From the NCBI GenBank assembly GCA_017590115.1, contig JAGGNK010008670.1:8378541-8442540 (forward strand): 64,000 nt of DNA. The letters are read 5' to 3'. The notes beneath the pieces were generated by a model that saw nothing but the letters and a program-made list of their open reading frames with translations, was not told the DNA's origin and did not search any database. How positions within the stretch are numbered: position 1 is the stretch's first letter; each line of letters opens with the position of its first letter. Below are positions 26,201 to 49,000 of the stretch, piece by piece. The DNA is from Montifringilla adamsi. Lineage: Eukaryota > Chordata > Aves > Passeriformes > Passeridae. A program made the translations under genes and the position numbers.

Positions 26201-27622
26201 CTCAACTGTACCCACCAGGTGCACCCCGAGGACCTGTGCTGCCCCATCTGTGAAGGTACCTGTGGGATGGGCAGGGGGGCTCCTTGTGAAAACAAGGCGG
26301 GGGTCCCTTCTGGAGACTTTGCTGCTGGCACCGTGTGCACCCCCTCATGGCCCTCCTCTTCCTTGTAGAGAAGAAGACAGAGCAGGAAGAGCTGAAGCTG
26401 GAGCGGGCGCGGGACAGTAGCGAGGGTGAGTCCTTGTGGGTACGGGCTGAGGGGGCAACTCTGCAAAGGCTGAGTCACAAGGGCTGTGACTTCCTCTTCT
26501 TCTTCTTCTTCTTCCTCTTCCAGGCTGCTACTTCGACGGCGACAAGACATGGCGAGGCTCTGGCACTCGCTGGCACCCTGTCGTGCCCCCGTTTGGCCTC
26601 ATCAAATGTGCCATTTGTACCTGCAAGGTGGGTGTGGGTTCCAGACTTGCCAACCAGCCTGGTCTGGCACCTGTGGGTGCTCTCAGTTCCCAGGCACTGT
26701 AGCTGAGGGTCAAACCAGAGCATGGGGAGCTGACTGCCCTGTGCCCCCCGTGAGCCCTGTGCCCTCCCTGCAGGGCACCACAGGTGAAGTGCACTGCGAG
26801 AAGGTACAGTGCCCACGGCTCACCTGTGCCAACCCCGTGCGCGCCAGCCCCTCTGACTGCTGCAAGCAGTGCCCAGGTACCTGCACCCCTCCCCTGCCCT
26901 CCATTCTCCCTGCATAGCTCCTGTGTGCCTCCACTGGCAATGCCACAGGCAAGCGTCCTCCCAGTGCCCTCTCCTGCAGCCCCAGAGAAGAGTGTCCCGG
27001 AGCTGGCTGACTCCATGCAGGCAGACGCACCGCGGGCGTGCCGCTTCGGGCGCCGCTGGTACCTCAACAACGAGAGCTGGCACCCGTCTGTGCCCCCCTT
27101 TGGAGAAATGAAGTGTATCCTGTGCTGGTGTGTGGTGAGTGTGCCAGCCTAGGGCGGCTCCAGGGGAAGGGAAGGCGCCGCTGTGCCCGTCCCCAGGGCT
27201 GTGGGAATGGGTGGGAGAGCAGCACCCCGGACAGCCAGCACACCCTGAGGAGCTGCTGTCCCCCCACGCTGGTGCTCAGCCCCTCTTTCTGCTCCCCAGT
27301 CGGGGGAGACACACTGCCAGCGCCAGGAGTGCCCCCCGTCCGCCTGCGCCAGCCCTGCCACGAGGGACAACCCCTGCTGTGCCAAGTGCCGTGGTGAGTG
27401 CAGTGCTCACACACAGCCACCACTGCCCAAACACTCTGTGGCAGTCCCTGCACCTCCCAGTCTCCTTGGTGCTGAGCCAGGCTGGCACAACCACCCCAAG
27501 TGCCCTCCTGGCCCCCCTCTGTGCCCCTCTCTCAGCCACACTTTTCCCCCCCAGCCCTTGATGCCCCCTCAGATGCACGGGAGAAGGTCCACGATGCCAA
27601 GGTGGAGTCACGGAGCCACTGA
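20293..27622 (+). CDS. CHRD: Chordin, secreted BMP antagonist
   Basis: Chordin binds BMP2/4/7 outside the cell and patterns the dorsal axis; Tolloid/BMP1 proteases cut it. There are 23 exons: 20293-20422, 20757-20860, 21353-21479, 21855-21992, 22069-22186, 23082-23178, 23283-23424, 23498-23638, 24140-24222, 24311-24458, 24556-24662, 24747-24863, 24951-25107, 25200-25441, 25528-25641, 25867-26079, 26162-26255, 26369-26425, 26524-26627, 26774-26876, 26980-27134, 27300-27393 and 27555-27622. They total 2853 nt, or 950 residues (human about 955). Order: signal peptide (1-22), VWFC1 (about 45-121), four CHRD repeats (about 166-690), then VWFC2 (697-758), VWFC3 (777-846) and VWFC4 (865-928). Both Tolloid sites look present: YND/R at 150-151 and SMQA/D at 860-861. 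The exon 3 acceptor could shift by one codon. Confidence 0.97.
22187..23081 (+). other. CHRD: CHRD intron 5, longest of the gene
   Basis: This 895-bp intron contains a less GC-rich stretch at about 22660-22760 (TTTGCATAGTAAAG, GACTAATTTCC) that resembles the intergenic candidate elements. There is no RNA gene or repeat that I can recognise. Confidence 0.45.
26489..26520 (+). repeat. CHRD: CTT-rich polypyrimidine tract before CHRD exon 19
   Basis: An uninterrupted run of C and T, mostly CTT triplets, leads directly into the exon 19 acceptor. It serves as an unusually strong polypyrimidine tract and is probably length-variable. Confidence 0.8.
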
Positions 27623-28016
27623 GCAGTGACTGCTGCCCAGAGCTGGGCAAGCACGCAGCAACGCTGGGCGGCACTGGGGGGGCCCCACTACTTATTGCCC
27701 CTGCCCATGCAGGGCGGGGGGCACAGAGGAGCACAGTGGGGTGCACACGGCCTGGCCCCCAGCCTGGGCACCCCATCTCAGCACGACTGCAATGCCAACA
27801 CTGCCCTACCCACTGGTGCCAGTGGGCAGTGGCCAGGCTCGTGGAGGTTGGGGCACCCACTGCCCTGCCACTCCGAGCCCCCCCGGCCGGCGGGCATCAT
27901 GCCCATGTTGTACATAGTGTAAAGTCCTTCTGGCCCCTGTTCACTGCACCCACCCTGTCTCGGCCGGGTTTCTCACATAATTTATGGTGCCAGTGGATGG
28001 AGGTCAAGATGTATTT

Positions 28017-28022
28017 ATTAAA
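28017..28022 (+). terminator. CHRD: CHRD poly(A) signal ATTAAA
   Basis: ATTAAA lies within ATGTATTTATTAAAACC, 395 bp after the stop codon and followed by a GT-rich stretch. It is the best hexamer in the presumed 3' untranslated region (27623-28040). Confidence 0.7.
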
Positions 28023-28040
28023 ACCAGAGCTATTGCCCAC

Positions 28041-30278
28041 CTGGTTCCTGTCTCTTCCTAGCAGCAGCAGGCACAGGGCTGTGCCCTTGCATCCCATGGG
28101 GAACTTGCAGGCCTGGCATTGCTGGGGTTGGGGATGTATATTTGGGGATATGGAGTGTGAAAACCAATGCCAGGATGAGGACACCCCTATGGGCTGTGGG
28201 GTGACACTGGAGAAGACCAGAGGACTGTACAGTACCCACAGCTGGAGCCACGACGCCAACCTCAGCCCACGGTGGAGGCTGCCAGCACAGTGCTTGGTGA
28301 TGGTGCCTGCTAGCACAGGGATGGCAGGACTCTGTTCCTCACACCTCCGTGGTGACGAAAAGAGCCCAGTCTGGGGCCCCAATCCAGCTGCCACCCGTGG
28401 AGGCCCTTTTCCTGCAGCACCCATAACCAGCTGAGTGCCCAGGGCTGGGCACAGGCACCCATGGCTGTGCAGAGCAGAGCCCTGTGCATGCTCTGGGGCA
28501 GCACAACCCCGGTGACCCCAGTACAGCTGCACTGGGCTAAGACCTCGTGGGGCCCATGAGAGACCCAATGCTGCCACCTGCCCTCTGATCCCTAAAGTGG
28601 AGGGATCTCTGGGGCCATTTGTACTGTGCTGGTATACACTGGGGTGACTGGGACAGTCAGAGCTGTACTGGGCTATATTGGAACAGTGCCAGAGCTGTAG
28701 GGAAAGTAACACTGGGCTCTACTGGGATAGCAGTAAGGGATGGTGGCACAACAATGACACTGTAGTGGGACAGTGTCAGCCTGTACTGGGGCTGCAGCCA
28801 GGGTGACACTAGACTGGAGTAGTGGTAGAGCAAAAGAAGGGTGGCACTGGGGCACACTGGGCTGGGACAGAGGACTGCATGCTGAGCTGGGTGTCCTGCC
28901 CTGCATGCCCCCACAGCCATGCAGGCACCTGTGCCAGCAGGGTGGCATCACCTGTGGTGGCCTTGCAGTATGCTGGTGGCCCACAGCCAGGCACACTGGT
29001 GGCAGTGGGCAGAGCATGTATCCTGGCACAGGGCTTTCCCTCCGGATGAACATCCCTGCTGCCACGGGGCAGTGCCAGGAGCTGACGAGCAAGAGGGAGC
29101 TCCGTGCCTGGGGATACAATGAGCGGGAACCCATTTTGTCACCTCCCTGCCTCAAACTGGTTCATGTCGGGCAATGAACCCTCCCAGACTGGCACAGGAG
29201 ATCTCCCAGCCCCCAGCCCAGCCATGCCACCCACCCTTGAGGGTTCCGACGTCAAACCAGAGGGTGGCACCTGGGCAGTGAGAACCAGCCCGTTCCTGAT
29301 CCCGCAGCATCAGCCCAGCAGTGCCACAGCTCTGGCTTTCCCTGTACCCAGCTTCTGCCACAAAAGTGCCATCCTGTGCCCTGGGGAGGAGGGTGAGTGT
29401 GGCCCTGCCAGCTGCCTCGGTCGCCCCTGAGCCCGTGGCGGCGCTGAGGCAGCCAGCCTGCCATGCTGGAGCACCTTCCCCAAGGATTGCCGCTGCCAAG
29501 CTCGACCCGTGTGCCTCTCTGGAGAGGACTGAGCTTCTGCTGCCCAGCGAGCTCAGCAAGGAAGAGTGGAGCCCACCTCTCTGGCTAGGGGCTGACAGTC
29601 CCGGGACGCTGAGCAGCATCACGGTAAGGATCAGCTCCCTGACAGCTTTGCGTGGTGAAGTCCCCACAGTGCCAAGGTGCCCTGCGCTCCTCGGGCATTG
29701 ACAGGTGCCCCCGTGCCCTTCATGACGAGACAGACCTCAGGCACTCTGCCCCCACCAATCTGTCCCCGAGCCGGGCATGGCCATGAGCCTGGAGGTGACC
29801 GCCTGCAGGGTTTTAGCACTCTCGTCCCACATCTGAGCAGGGGAACCCACAGGGAAGCAGCGCCCAGCCCCACGCCAGCCCCTTGTACCTGTGGGAAGAG
29901 GGAGCACGGTGTCCCGGGGGAAGCTGGCCCGTGCCCACGTCACCCACGCCAGCTGTCACCCTCACCTGCGCCACTGCGTGCCCGGGGGTGCCATCCTGGG
30001 CAAAGGCCACGGTGGATGCGGTCCCGCCACAGGACGGAGTTTTCAGGCGGACTCCTCTTGACAGAGCCGGGCGCTGGGTGCCCAGCGCTGCCGGTCCGGT
30101 ACCGGGCGCCGCCGGTGCCGGTAAAGGGCGCCGCCGGTGCCGGGCGCTACCGGCGGAGGCGGAGCGCGGCCGATCCCTCCCCCGGGCAGTGCCCCGGGCC
30201 TGGAAACCCTGCCGCGGGCACCGGCAGCGGCACCGGCACCGGGACGGCGCGGAGCGGAGCGGCGGCAGCGGCGGCACC
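28041..30278. other. CHRD-CLCN2 intergenic region
   Basis: No gene is recognised. Bases about 28620-28870 are a degenerate minisatellite of roughly 30-bp units around ACTGGG(C/A)..ACTGGGAC(A). The last 250 bp before CLCN2 are a CpG island with short repeats of GCCGGTGCCGGGCGC type, and are probably the CLCN2 promoter; no TATA box is seen. Confidence 0.55.
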
Positions 30279-41881
<11,603 letters not shown>

Positions 41882-42349
41882 GACCCTTGAGATCCACCCC
41901 CCTGTGTCCCCAGAAGCCACAAGGGCCCCCTGGCAGGTGCTGGGGTGTGCCCGCCCTGAGCCCACTGACCCAGGCTCAGCACAGGAGCGGGCACTCTCAG
42001 TCCAGTGCCTCTGCTCCCTCCCTGGGCTGGGGACCAGCCAAATGCCCCCCAGGCAGCCCCTGCTCCCCAACGACCTGCCAGCTCTTGGGGCTTCCCACTT
42101 TGCTACCTCTGTACCCCCCCAGCCCCCGGTGCCCCCCAGAATGGCCACTGCCCTCACACCCTCCATGAGCATCGCAATGTCCCTTCTCAGGGTGGCACGG
42201 GGCGGAGAGGGGCATCAGGTTGGGGTGTCCACGGCGACATGGGTGGGCATTGCCCCCTGTGCTCAGCACCTCATGGCTGGGAACAGGGGGTCCTGCTGCC
42301 TCTCTGCTGTGCACCACTCCCCATGTAAATACAGAGATTTTTATATTAA

Positions 42350-42355
42350 TTTAAT
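42350..42355 (-). terminator. HSPB7-like gene poly(A) signal ATTAAA
   Basis: TTTAAT on the plus strand reads ATTAAA on the minus strand, 142 bp after the stop codon of the HSPB7-like gene. It shares three bases with the opposite-strand CLCN2 signal. Confidence 0.65.
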
Positions 42356-42358
42356 AAA
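42353..42358 (+). terminator. CLCN2: CLCN2 poly(A) signal AATAAA
   Basis: AATAAA lies in an AT-rich patch 472 bp after the CLCN2 stop codon. It overlaps the minus-strand hexamer of the convergent HSPB7-like gene. Confidence 0.85.
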
Positions 42359-42496
42359 AGGACTTTATAAACAGAGCTGAAGCACTGTGGGGCTGGAGGT
42401 GGAGAAAGGCACAGCCAGTGGGCACCGGCTGAGCTTCACCACGGTGCTGGGGTTGGCATGGCTCCGGGCAAGGAGCCTTTTGTCACGCAGAGCCAC

Positions 42497-44303
42497 TCAC
42501 AGCATGGCCTCGCTGCGGTGCAGCAGCTGCGGGCGCTGCCCAGCACTGGCACGGCGCCGGACGGTGATGACCAGCGTGCCAGTCTCGGTGAGCGTGCAGC
42601 TCACCGACAGCGGGTCCGTGTCCTCGGGCAGCTGGCACTTGTGGGTGAAGGTGTCGCAGACGGTGCCATCCTCAGCCACCTGCGGGGAGGCAGCACCGGC
42701 GCAGTGTGCCATGGTGGGTTCCACAGCACATTCCCAGGTACCCCAGTGCTCGTAATGGGCAATCCCAGACACCCTGACTGTAACAGGGAGTTCAACAGGA
42801 GAGATCCCAGTGACGCCAGGGCAACTCCCAGTTACCCCATTGCCAGCAGGAAGCAGGCCTCTGCTGCCCAAGTCTGGGCTTGTGGGTAAATTCCAGCTAC
42901 TCCAGTGCCAGCAGGGACTGTTCCCACTTGCCACCTCCAGCAGAGAAGGCAACGGAGCAGGAGTTCCCAGCTGTCCCATTCTCAGTGAGGACAGTTCCCA
43001 GTTACACCAGCACAGGACAGGTGCAGTAGAGCGGGAGTTGCCTGTTGTCCCATCGCTGGCACAGCTCCCATTTACCCCAGTGCTACCAAGGGCTATTCCC
43101 AGTTACCACCCCCTCCCTGCCACCCACAGGAGGGGGTGTCACGGGACAGGACCCCCGCTGTGCCATGGCCAGAGGGTATGCCGCCCCCTTGGGTGCCTCA
43201 CCTTTTCTGCCTGGATGGCGACATGGCAGTTGGAGGTGGTCACCACAATGTCAGGGGGCTCAAACTGGCTGACGTCGGCCACCACTTGGTAGGTGTCACC
43301 CTGGGCACGCACCCAGGTGCCCAGGCTGCAGGGGTACATGGCACCTGGGGACTCTGTGGGCAGTGGAGTGCTGCTGGGCATGGGGCCACAGTACCCAGGG
43401 GCTGAGCACTGGGGGCTCTGGGAGAGTCTGGTGACAGTGGGGGAGGGAGGGCTGGGGGTAGCAGGTGTCAGTGGGAGTTTGGGGATATTGAAGGTGCTGG
43501 GGAATTGCAGGGGGAACTGGGGGTCCCAGGGGTAAAGGGGTACTGGGGGCCTGGGGGGGTAGTGGGTGGTCTGGAGGCACCTGAGAGCACTGGGAGATTC
43601 CAGGGGCACTGGACAACCTGAGGACAGCAGGGAAATGGCACAGGAGGGTGAAGACGCTGGGGATGACCACAAAGGTCTGGGGGGAGGAGGACACTAGAGT
43701 TACTGGGGATGTACAAGAAAGTGGGGGCCTAGCAGCTGACATCAAGGGGTGTGGGGCACAGGGGAGCTGAGGACATACTGTGATGGTCTGGGCTGGGGAG
43801 GAAAAGCTATGGGGGGTTGTGGGAACAAAAGGAGAATCAAAAGGGTCTGGGGAGAGGAAGGAGGCAGCATGGTGGTCCTGGGGACAGCGGGGACAATGGA
43901 GTTATTGGGGACTTACAGCGGGAGCACAAATGCATTGAGGAGTAAGAGCTGGAGGGCAGTCCAGAGAGCCATGGGGCACCAAGGGGCAGCCAGGGTTCCC
44001 CTCTGAGCCCTCCCAGCCGGTGCTGGGGGGAGGGTCCCACGCTGTCCCCAGGCACAGGTCAGCTGGATAACCCTTGGGGGCACCATCCCCAAGGTAGCAG
44101 GGCTCCCCCACGGTAGCAGGGCCACCACACCCTAGGGCCCCCCGCCCTGCACACCCGGTACCTGGGTACCCAAACGCCTCCTGTCCCCGTGCCCCAAAGG
44201 GTGCATGCCGCCGGTCGCCCTCTAAGCGGGGCTCGCCGTGCCCCGGCCCGTAGGCGCTGAGCAGCTCGGCGCGGTACGTGGAGGCCGAGCTGAGCGATGC
44301 CAT
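42497..44303 (-). CDS. HSPB7-like small heat-shock protein
   Basis: Exons in transcription order are 44303-44162, 43353-43202 and 42679-42497. They give 477 nt, or 158 residues. A Ser/Ala-rich N-terminus ([19 protein letters not shown]) precedes an alpha-crystallin domain at about 62-148. The domain carries [20 protein letters not shown], then HVAIQAEK and [20 protein letters not shown]. As I recall human HSPB7, it has DIIVTTSNNHIEVRAEK and [16 protein letters not shown], so this is the closest family. The I-x-I tail of many sHSPs is replaced by a basic C-terminus. Known sHSPs are ATP-independent holdases; HSPB7 is a heart/muscle sarcomere chaperone. True HSPB7 lies beside CLCNKA/B and FAM131C in human; this gene lies beside CLCN2 and FAM131A, so it is probably an ohnolog, perhaps related to fish hspb12 (unverified). 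The exon 2 acceptor is the least certain boundary. Confidence 0.88.
42720..43110 (-). repeat. Degenerate minisatellite in HSPB7-like intron 2
   Basis: Variants of TTCCCAGTTACCCCAGTGC recur about eight times across 390 bp at roughly 40-70 bp intervals. They are diverged and look like an old expanded intronic repeat. The other intron (43354-44161) is G-rich with CTGGGG(A/G) words. Confidence 0.65.
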
Positions 44304-44430
44304 GGTGCCTGCTGCCCGCAACCCCGGGGCCCTGCCGTGGGGAGGGTCCAGGCCCGCCAGCCGCCACCGCCAGATGCCCATAATTAGGCACCCTGTCCGC
44401 AGGAATGCGAGATAAGGGACGAGGCCTCCG
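44304..44430 (-). promoter_or_regulatory. Putative promoter of the HSPB7-like gene
   Basis: The only AT-rich patch in this GC-rich stretch is CCATAATTAGG (44378-44388), a CArG-like word with a 7-base instead of 6-base core, 75 bp upstream of the start codon. Next to it are GGAATG (44402-44407, TEAD/MCAT type) and GATAAGG (44410-44416, GATA type). The combination suggests a muscle-type promoter, but this is motif reading only. Confidence 0.45.
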
Positions 44431-44556
44431 TCACCCTGTGGGGCCGCGGATGGGGATGTATCCCTGCCACCGCTGGCTGCCACCCCCATGTCCCCTGGGA
44501 GGGGGTGCCCCCCACCTGCAAGAAGAGGCGCCCGGTGCAGCGCTCGCACAATTGAC

Positions 44557-44562
44557 TTTATT
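44557..44562 (-). terminator. FAM131A: FAM131A poly(A) signal AATAAA
   Basis: TTTATT on the plus strand reads AATAAA on the minus strand. It lies about 1.5 kb after the FAM131A stop and implies a long 3' untranslated region (about 44540-46094). Confidence 0.65.
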
Positions 44563-46094
44563 CAAGACCTGGCAGGATGGAGGAGGGGGTGCCACGGTGT
44601 GGGCACCCCATGGATACTCCACAGGCACCGCCACGGCGGGGCGGGGGGCTCAGGCAGCTCCCGCAGATATGCACACGCGTGCACATGCCCATGCGCTCCC
44701 AGGTGTGCACATGCACACACACACAGAGCAAAGCCCCCCAGCCATCCACAGGCACCCCGCTCCCCCAGCCCACCCGAGCACCGCGAGGAGCATCCGCTGC
44801 CCCGGCAGCGAGCGGCAGCGGGTGGCAGGGAGCCAGCAGCATGGCCCCTGCAGCCCCTCGGTGGTGCAGGGCAGGGGGCCAGCCCCACAGCGGGCACCCC
44901 ATGGCAGGGGGGGAGAACAGGAGCTGTGCCTGGCAGGGGTTGGTGGGGGTGCTGGGAGATGCAGGAGAGCAGAGGTGGGTGCTGGGGGGGGCATCCCGGG
45001 GTGTGGGGACAGGGAACAGTGACTGGGCTGGGTGAGGAGCAGCATGCAGGGGGAGAGTGGCCCCACGAGAACACGTGCCATGCGGGAAGGGGCGCGCAAG
45101 CGTTGGCAAAAACTGGCATTCCTCCCCCAAATGACGTGACTGGAACCCCTCACATGGGCTTGGGGGGTCCTCGGGGGGGGTGCCACCCCCAGCCAGGATA
45201 GGGGGGGGCTGGCTGCCCTTCATGTAGGCACTTGGTTCCCTGCTAGGGGTGAGTGACTTGTCGACAGGGACATCGGTCCCACGTCCTACTCCCTCTCTCC
45301 ACCCTGCATTGCCTCACAGCAGACTTGGGGACCCCTGCCCGGGTTGACCCCCTTACTGCAGGGCTGGAGTGGGACCGCTCTTCTGGTGGCCCAAAGCCCC
45401 CAGCCTGGGGGCCTGCGCCCACCTGGCCCTGCAGACTTCCTGTGTCAGCCCCACACAATTACAAAAGTATAGAAAGTCCCAGCACCGCAGCACACCACAG
45501 CCCCCCAGCACCCCTGGCACCCCCACAGCACCCCTCCAGCAGCTCCATGCTCCAAGGCAACAGTTCACAGTTTTAAACTCGGTCCAATAGAAGTTGGCCA
45601 GGGGGAGAGGAGAAAAGCCCTTCCCGCACCAAAACCCCCACCACCACCCTGGCTTGGGGTGGCAGAGGCACCACAGGATGATTGGAGATTTTCAGCCATG
45701 CCATTGGGGGAGAGGGAACTGTGCCCAAAAGGGGAGCCCAGGGTGGTTTGGGGGAGAACATGCGGACAACCAGCCCCACTTATTTAGTCTTGTCAGTTTT
45801 TGGGGGCACATCTGGGCATCAGGGCAGAGGACAGATTCCCCCAAGCCCTTCCCTGCGCCCCTTCCCTGCTCTCATGCAAAAATCCAGGAGGGCAATGATG
45901 TGGCCAAGCAGGGCCGGGGCACAGTGGGGGCACACTGGCTGGGGGTCTGCAGTGGCCCCTGGACCCCTCCTGCACCCGGATAGCGAGGGGGAGCAGCGGC
46001 AGGGCCTGTCCCTCACCCAGTGTGGGGTCTGGCCAGAGGGCTTCAGCAGGGGACCTGGACCCCCACCAGGAGAGGCAGGGCACCCCAGGAGGCA

Positions 46095-49000
46095 TCAGGG
46101 CTCTTCGGCCTCCTCCTCCTCCTCCAGTGATGCCACCCCGGAGGAGGCGACGTCAGAGATTTTCCGGCGGAGTGGGAAGTCCTTGCTCAGCACCACCTCG
46201 TCCTCCGTGGGCGAGAGACAGGCTTCAGCGTAGGACACGGAGTAGAGGGAGTCCTGGCACCGGAGCCGTGCCAGGCCCCGCAAGGCACTTTGGCTGGCTG
46301 GGGGCGGCAGCTTGGGCAGCAGCAGGTCCTCTCCCCCCAGGGAGCCCAGCAGTTTGGCAGTGAGTTCAGAGGGGGACACCATCTCCAGGCTGCAGAGGCT
46401 GGAGCAGAGAGTCTCAGGGGAGAGGGTGTGCGAGGAGTCGCTCTCGGGCTCGCAGGAGCCGTGCCGCACGCCCAGCTGGCACAGGTGGCCCTGCAGCAGG
46501 TCTCGCAGCAGCGCGCTGGCGGGCATCGTGCCTGTCAGCTCTGTGGGAAATCAGGATGTCTGGGTCAGTCCACAGCTGAGGGCGCCAGGGATGGCAGCTG
46601 CCCCCTGCCCTGTGCACCGCAGGTTGGGAGAAGTCCCATGCTTGCTTCGCCCACAAATTGTTGCATGCATGGCACTGGTAACCATCAAAGGAAAAGCAAA
46701 ACACTCTCTGGCACCACCGAGGTGTTGTATTCAAGGGCTTCCCCATCCCTGGCTTAGTACTGTTTGCCAGGGTGCAAGGCAGGGGCACTGCCCTGTATGG
46801 GAGTGACCAGGCTGGGGAATGTGCCAGGCAGTGGGCATTCCATTCCTTTGTCCCTCAGTGGTGGGACACCCACACCAGCAGTGGGACCACTGGCCCGCTC
46901 CCCACAGCACTTACCGGTGGGCTGGGAGCTCTCTGTGGAGGGCATGAAGTCCTCATCGTAGGACTCGTCATTGGAGTCGTCCCCATCCACTGAGGACCAG
47001 GCTCGCAGCTTGGCCTCAGCAATGGCAAACTGCTCTGCCACACCTGGCACGGGACAGGCATGGATCAAACACACGCAGGGAGGTGCTCCCAAAATCCCAC
47101 TGCCCTGGCATGTCTATGCTCACAGTGCCATGGGATGGATGGATGGATGGATGGATGGATGGATGGATGGATGGATGGATGGGGACCAGCCCACCGCCCC
47201 AGCCCAGTGCCGCAGTGGGGACCAGCCCTCCGGCCGTGCCCACGGTGCCTACCGGCAGCGAATCGCGCCTCCTGCTCTCCCTCGCTCAGGTGGCAGTAGG
47301 AGCTGAAGGCGCTCTCCAGGGCGGAAGGTGACTCCACTGGCTTGCACCAGCCCTTCCACTCGATGAGGTGGGCAACACGGCCCTGGGCCATGGCCGTCGG
47401 CTTTGTCACGTGCTCCTTCACCACCTGCGAGATGCCTATGGGATGTGCCCTGATGTCAGCATGCCCTTGGCACCCCAAGTCCCCACCACAGAGCCCATAG
47501 CCCTGGGACCCAGCACCCCCTACTTCCAGTCCATAGGACCTGGCACCCCCATGCCCTCCTCTTGGGTGCCACCAGTAACCCACTGGTCTCCCCTGAAACT
47601 CCAGACCCAGGACCCCCCAAGATGCCCAGACTCCTCCCCTGAGGAGACCCCCCTTTCCCAGATGAGCCCCTGGGTGAGCAGTTACCGTGCAGTGAGGAGC
47701 GGGCCAGGGCAGCGATCTCCTGGATGGTCAGCGCGCGCCGTGACTTGGGCAGCATCTCGACAGTGTCCTCAACATTGACCTGCCAGAGCGGGCAGCGTGG
47801 TCACAGCCCTGGCACCATTTCCCTTCCAGGAGCCCCACACTCCAGGAGAGGGCTTGGCCCTGCTTGGTGCCCACCCTGGGGGGCCTGGGGTGTTTGTGCA
47901 CACACGCATCACAGGCATGGGTGTGTGCAGAGGGGTGGTCACAGCAGGGCACACTCCCACAATGTCACTGCACACTGGCACTGTGTACACACCTGCACAT
48001 GCCTGCTGAGGTAACCACATGTGCCCACACACACAGGCAGCCACTCAAACACACAAACTGACCACAAACACACACCTGCACACTCACACCTGAACGCCAC
48101 TGTACGCACACGTGCACCTGCACGCTTGTGTGCGCTCACATGTGCCCGTGCACTGTGCTAGATAGTGTCACACACACGTGTGTGCCCGCCCCAGCTTGTG
48201 CACGCACACGTGCATGTGGAAGACCACCTCAGCCCAGCTCCCCAGCACCCACTCCCTGGCAGCACACACCGTGCCAGGACATCCAGCTGTATGTCCCCAT
48301 TGCCATCCCGGCCATGCCAGGCCCTGAGCCCATGGCCACGGGGGAAGCGATGTGGGATTTGGAGGCGCGCAACAAATTGCATTGCCATGGCAACGAGGCA
48401 CCGTGGACTGATTTCTCCCAGGATACAGCCCGGCTCATGGCTGACGTCAGAGCAGCCCCGAGCCACTGCGAGCTGGCAGGGCCATGGCCAGGACGGGTGC
48501 CCTGCCACGGGGTACGGGCACATGGCTACCTCAGCCGGGCATGGCCGGGCTCGGTGGTACCTGGAGGAAGTCCTGGCTGTCGAAGGAGGCCTGGCGCACC
48601 AGCCGGGGCAGCGGGCGGGCCACTGCCCTGGCATGTCTATGCTCACAGTGCCATGGGATGGATGGATGGATGGATGGATGGATGGATGGATGGATGGATG
48701 GATGGGGACCAGCCCACCGCCCCAGCCCAGTGCCGCAGTGGGGACCAGCCCTCCGGCCGTGCCCACGGTGCCTACCGGCAGCGAATCGCGCCTCCTGCTC
48801 TCCCTCGCTCAGGTGGCAGTAGGAGCTGAAGGCGCTCTCCAGGGCGGAAGGTGACTCCACTGGCTTGCACCAGCCCTTCCACTCGATGAGGTGGGCAACA
48901 CGGCCCTGGGCCATGGCCGTCGGCTTTGTCACGTGCTCCTTCACCACCTGCGAGATGCCTATGGGATGTGCCCTGATGTCAGCATGCCCTTGGCACCCCA

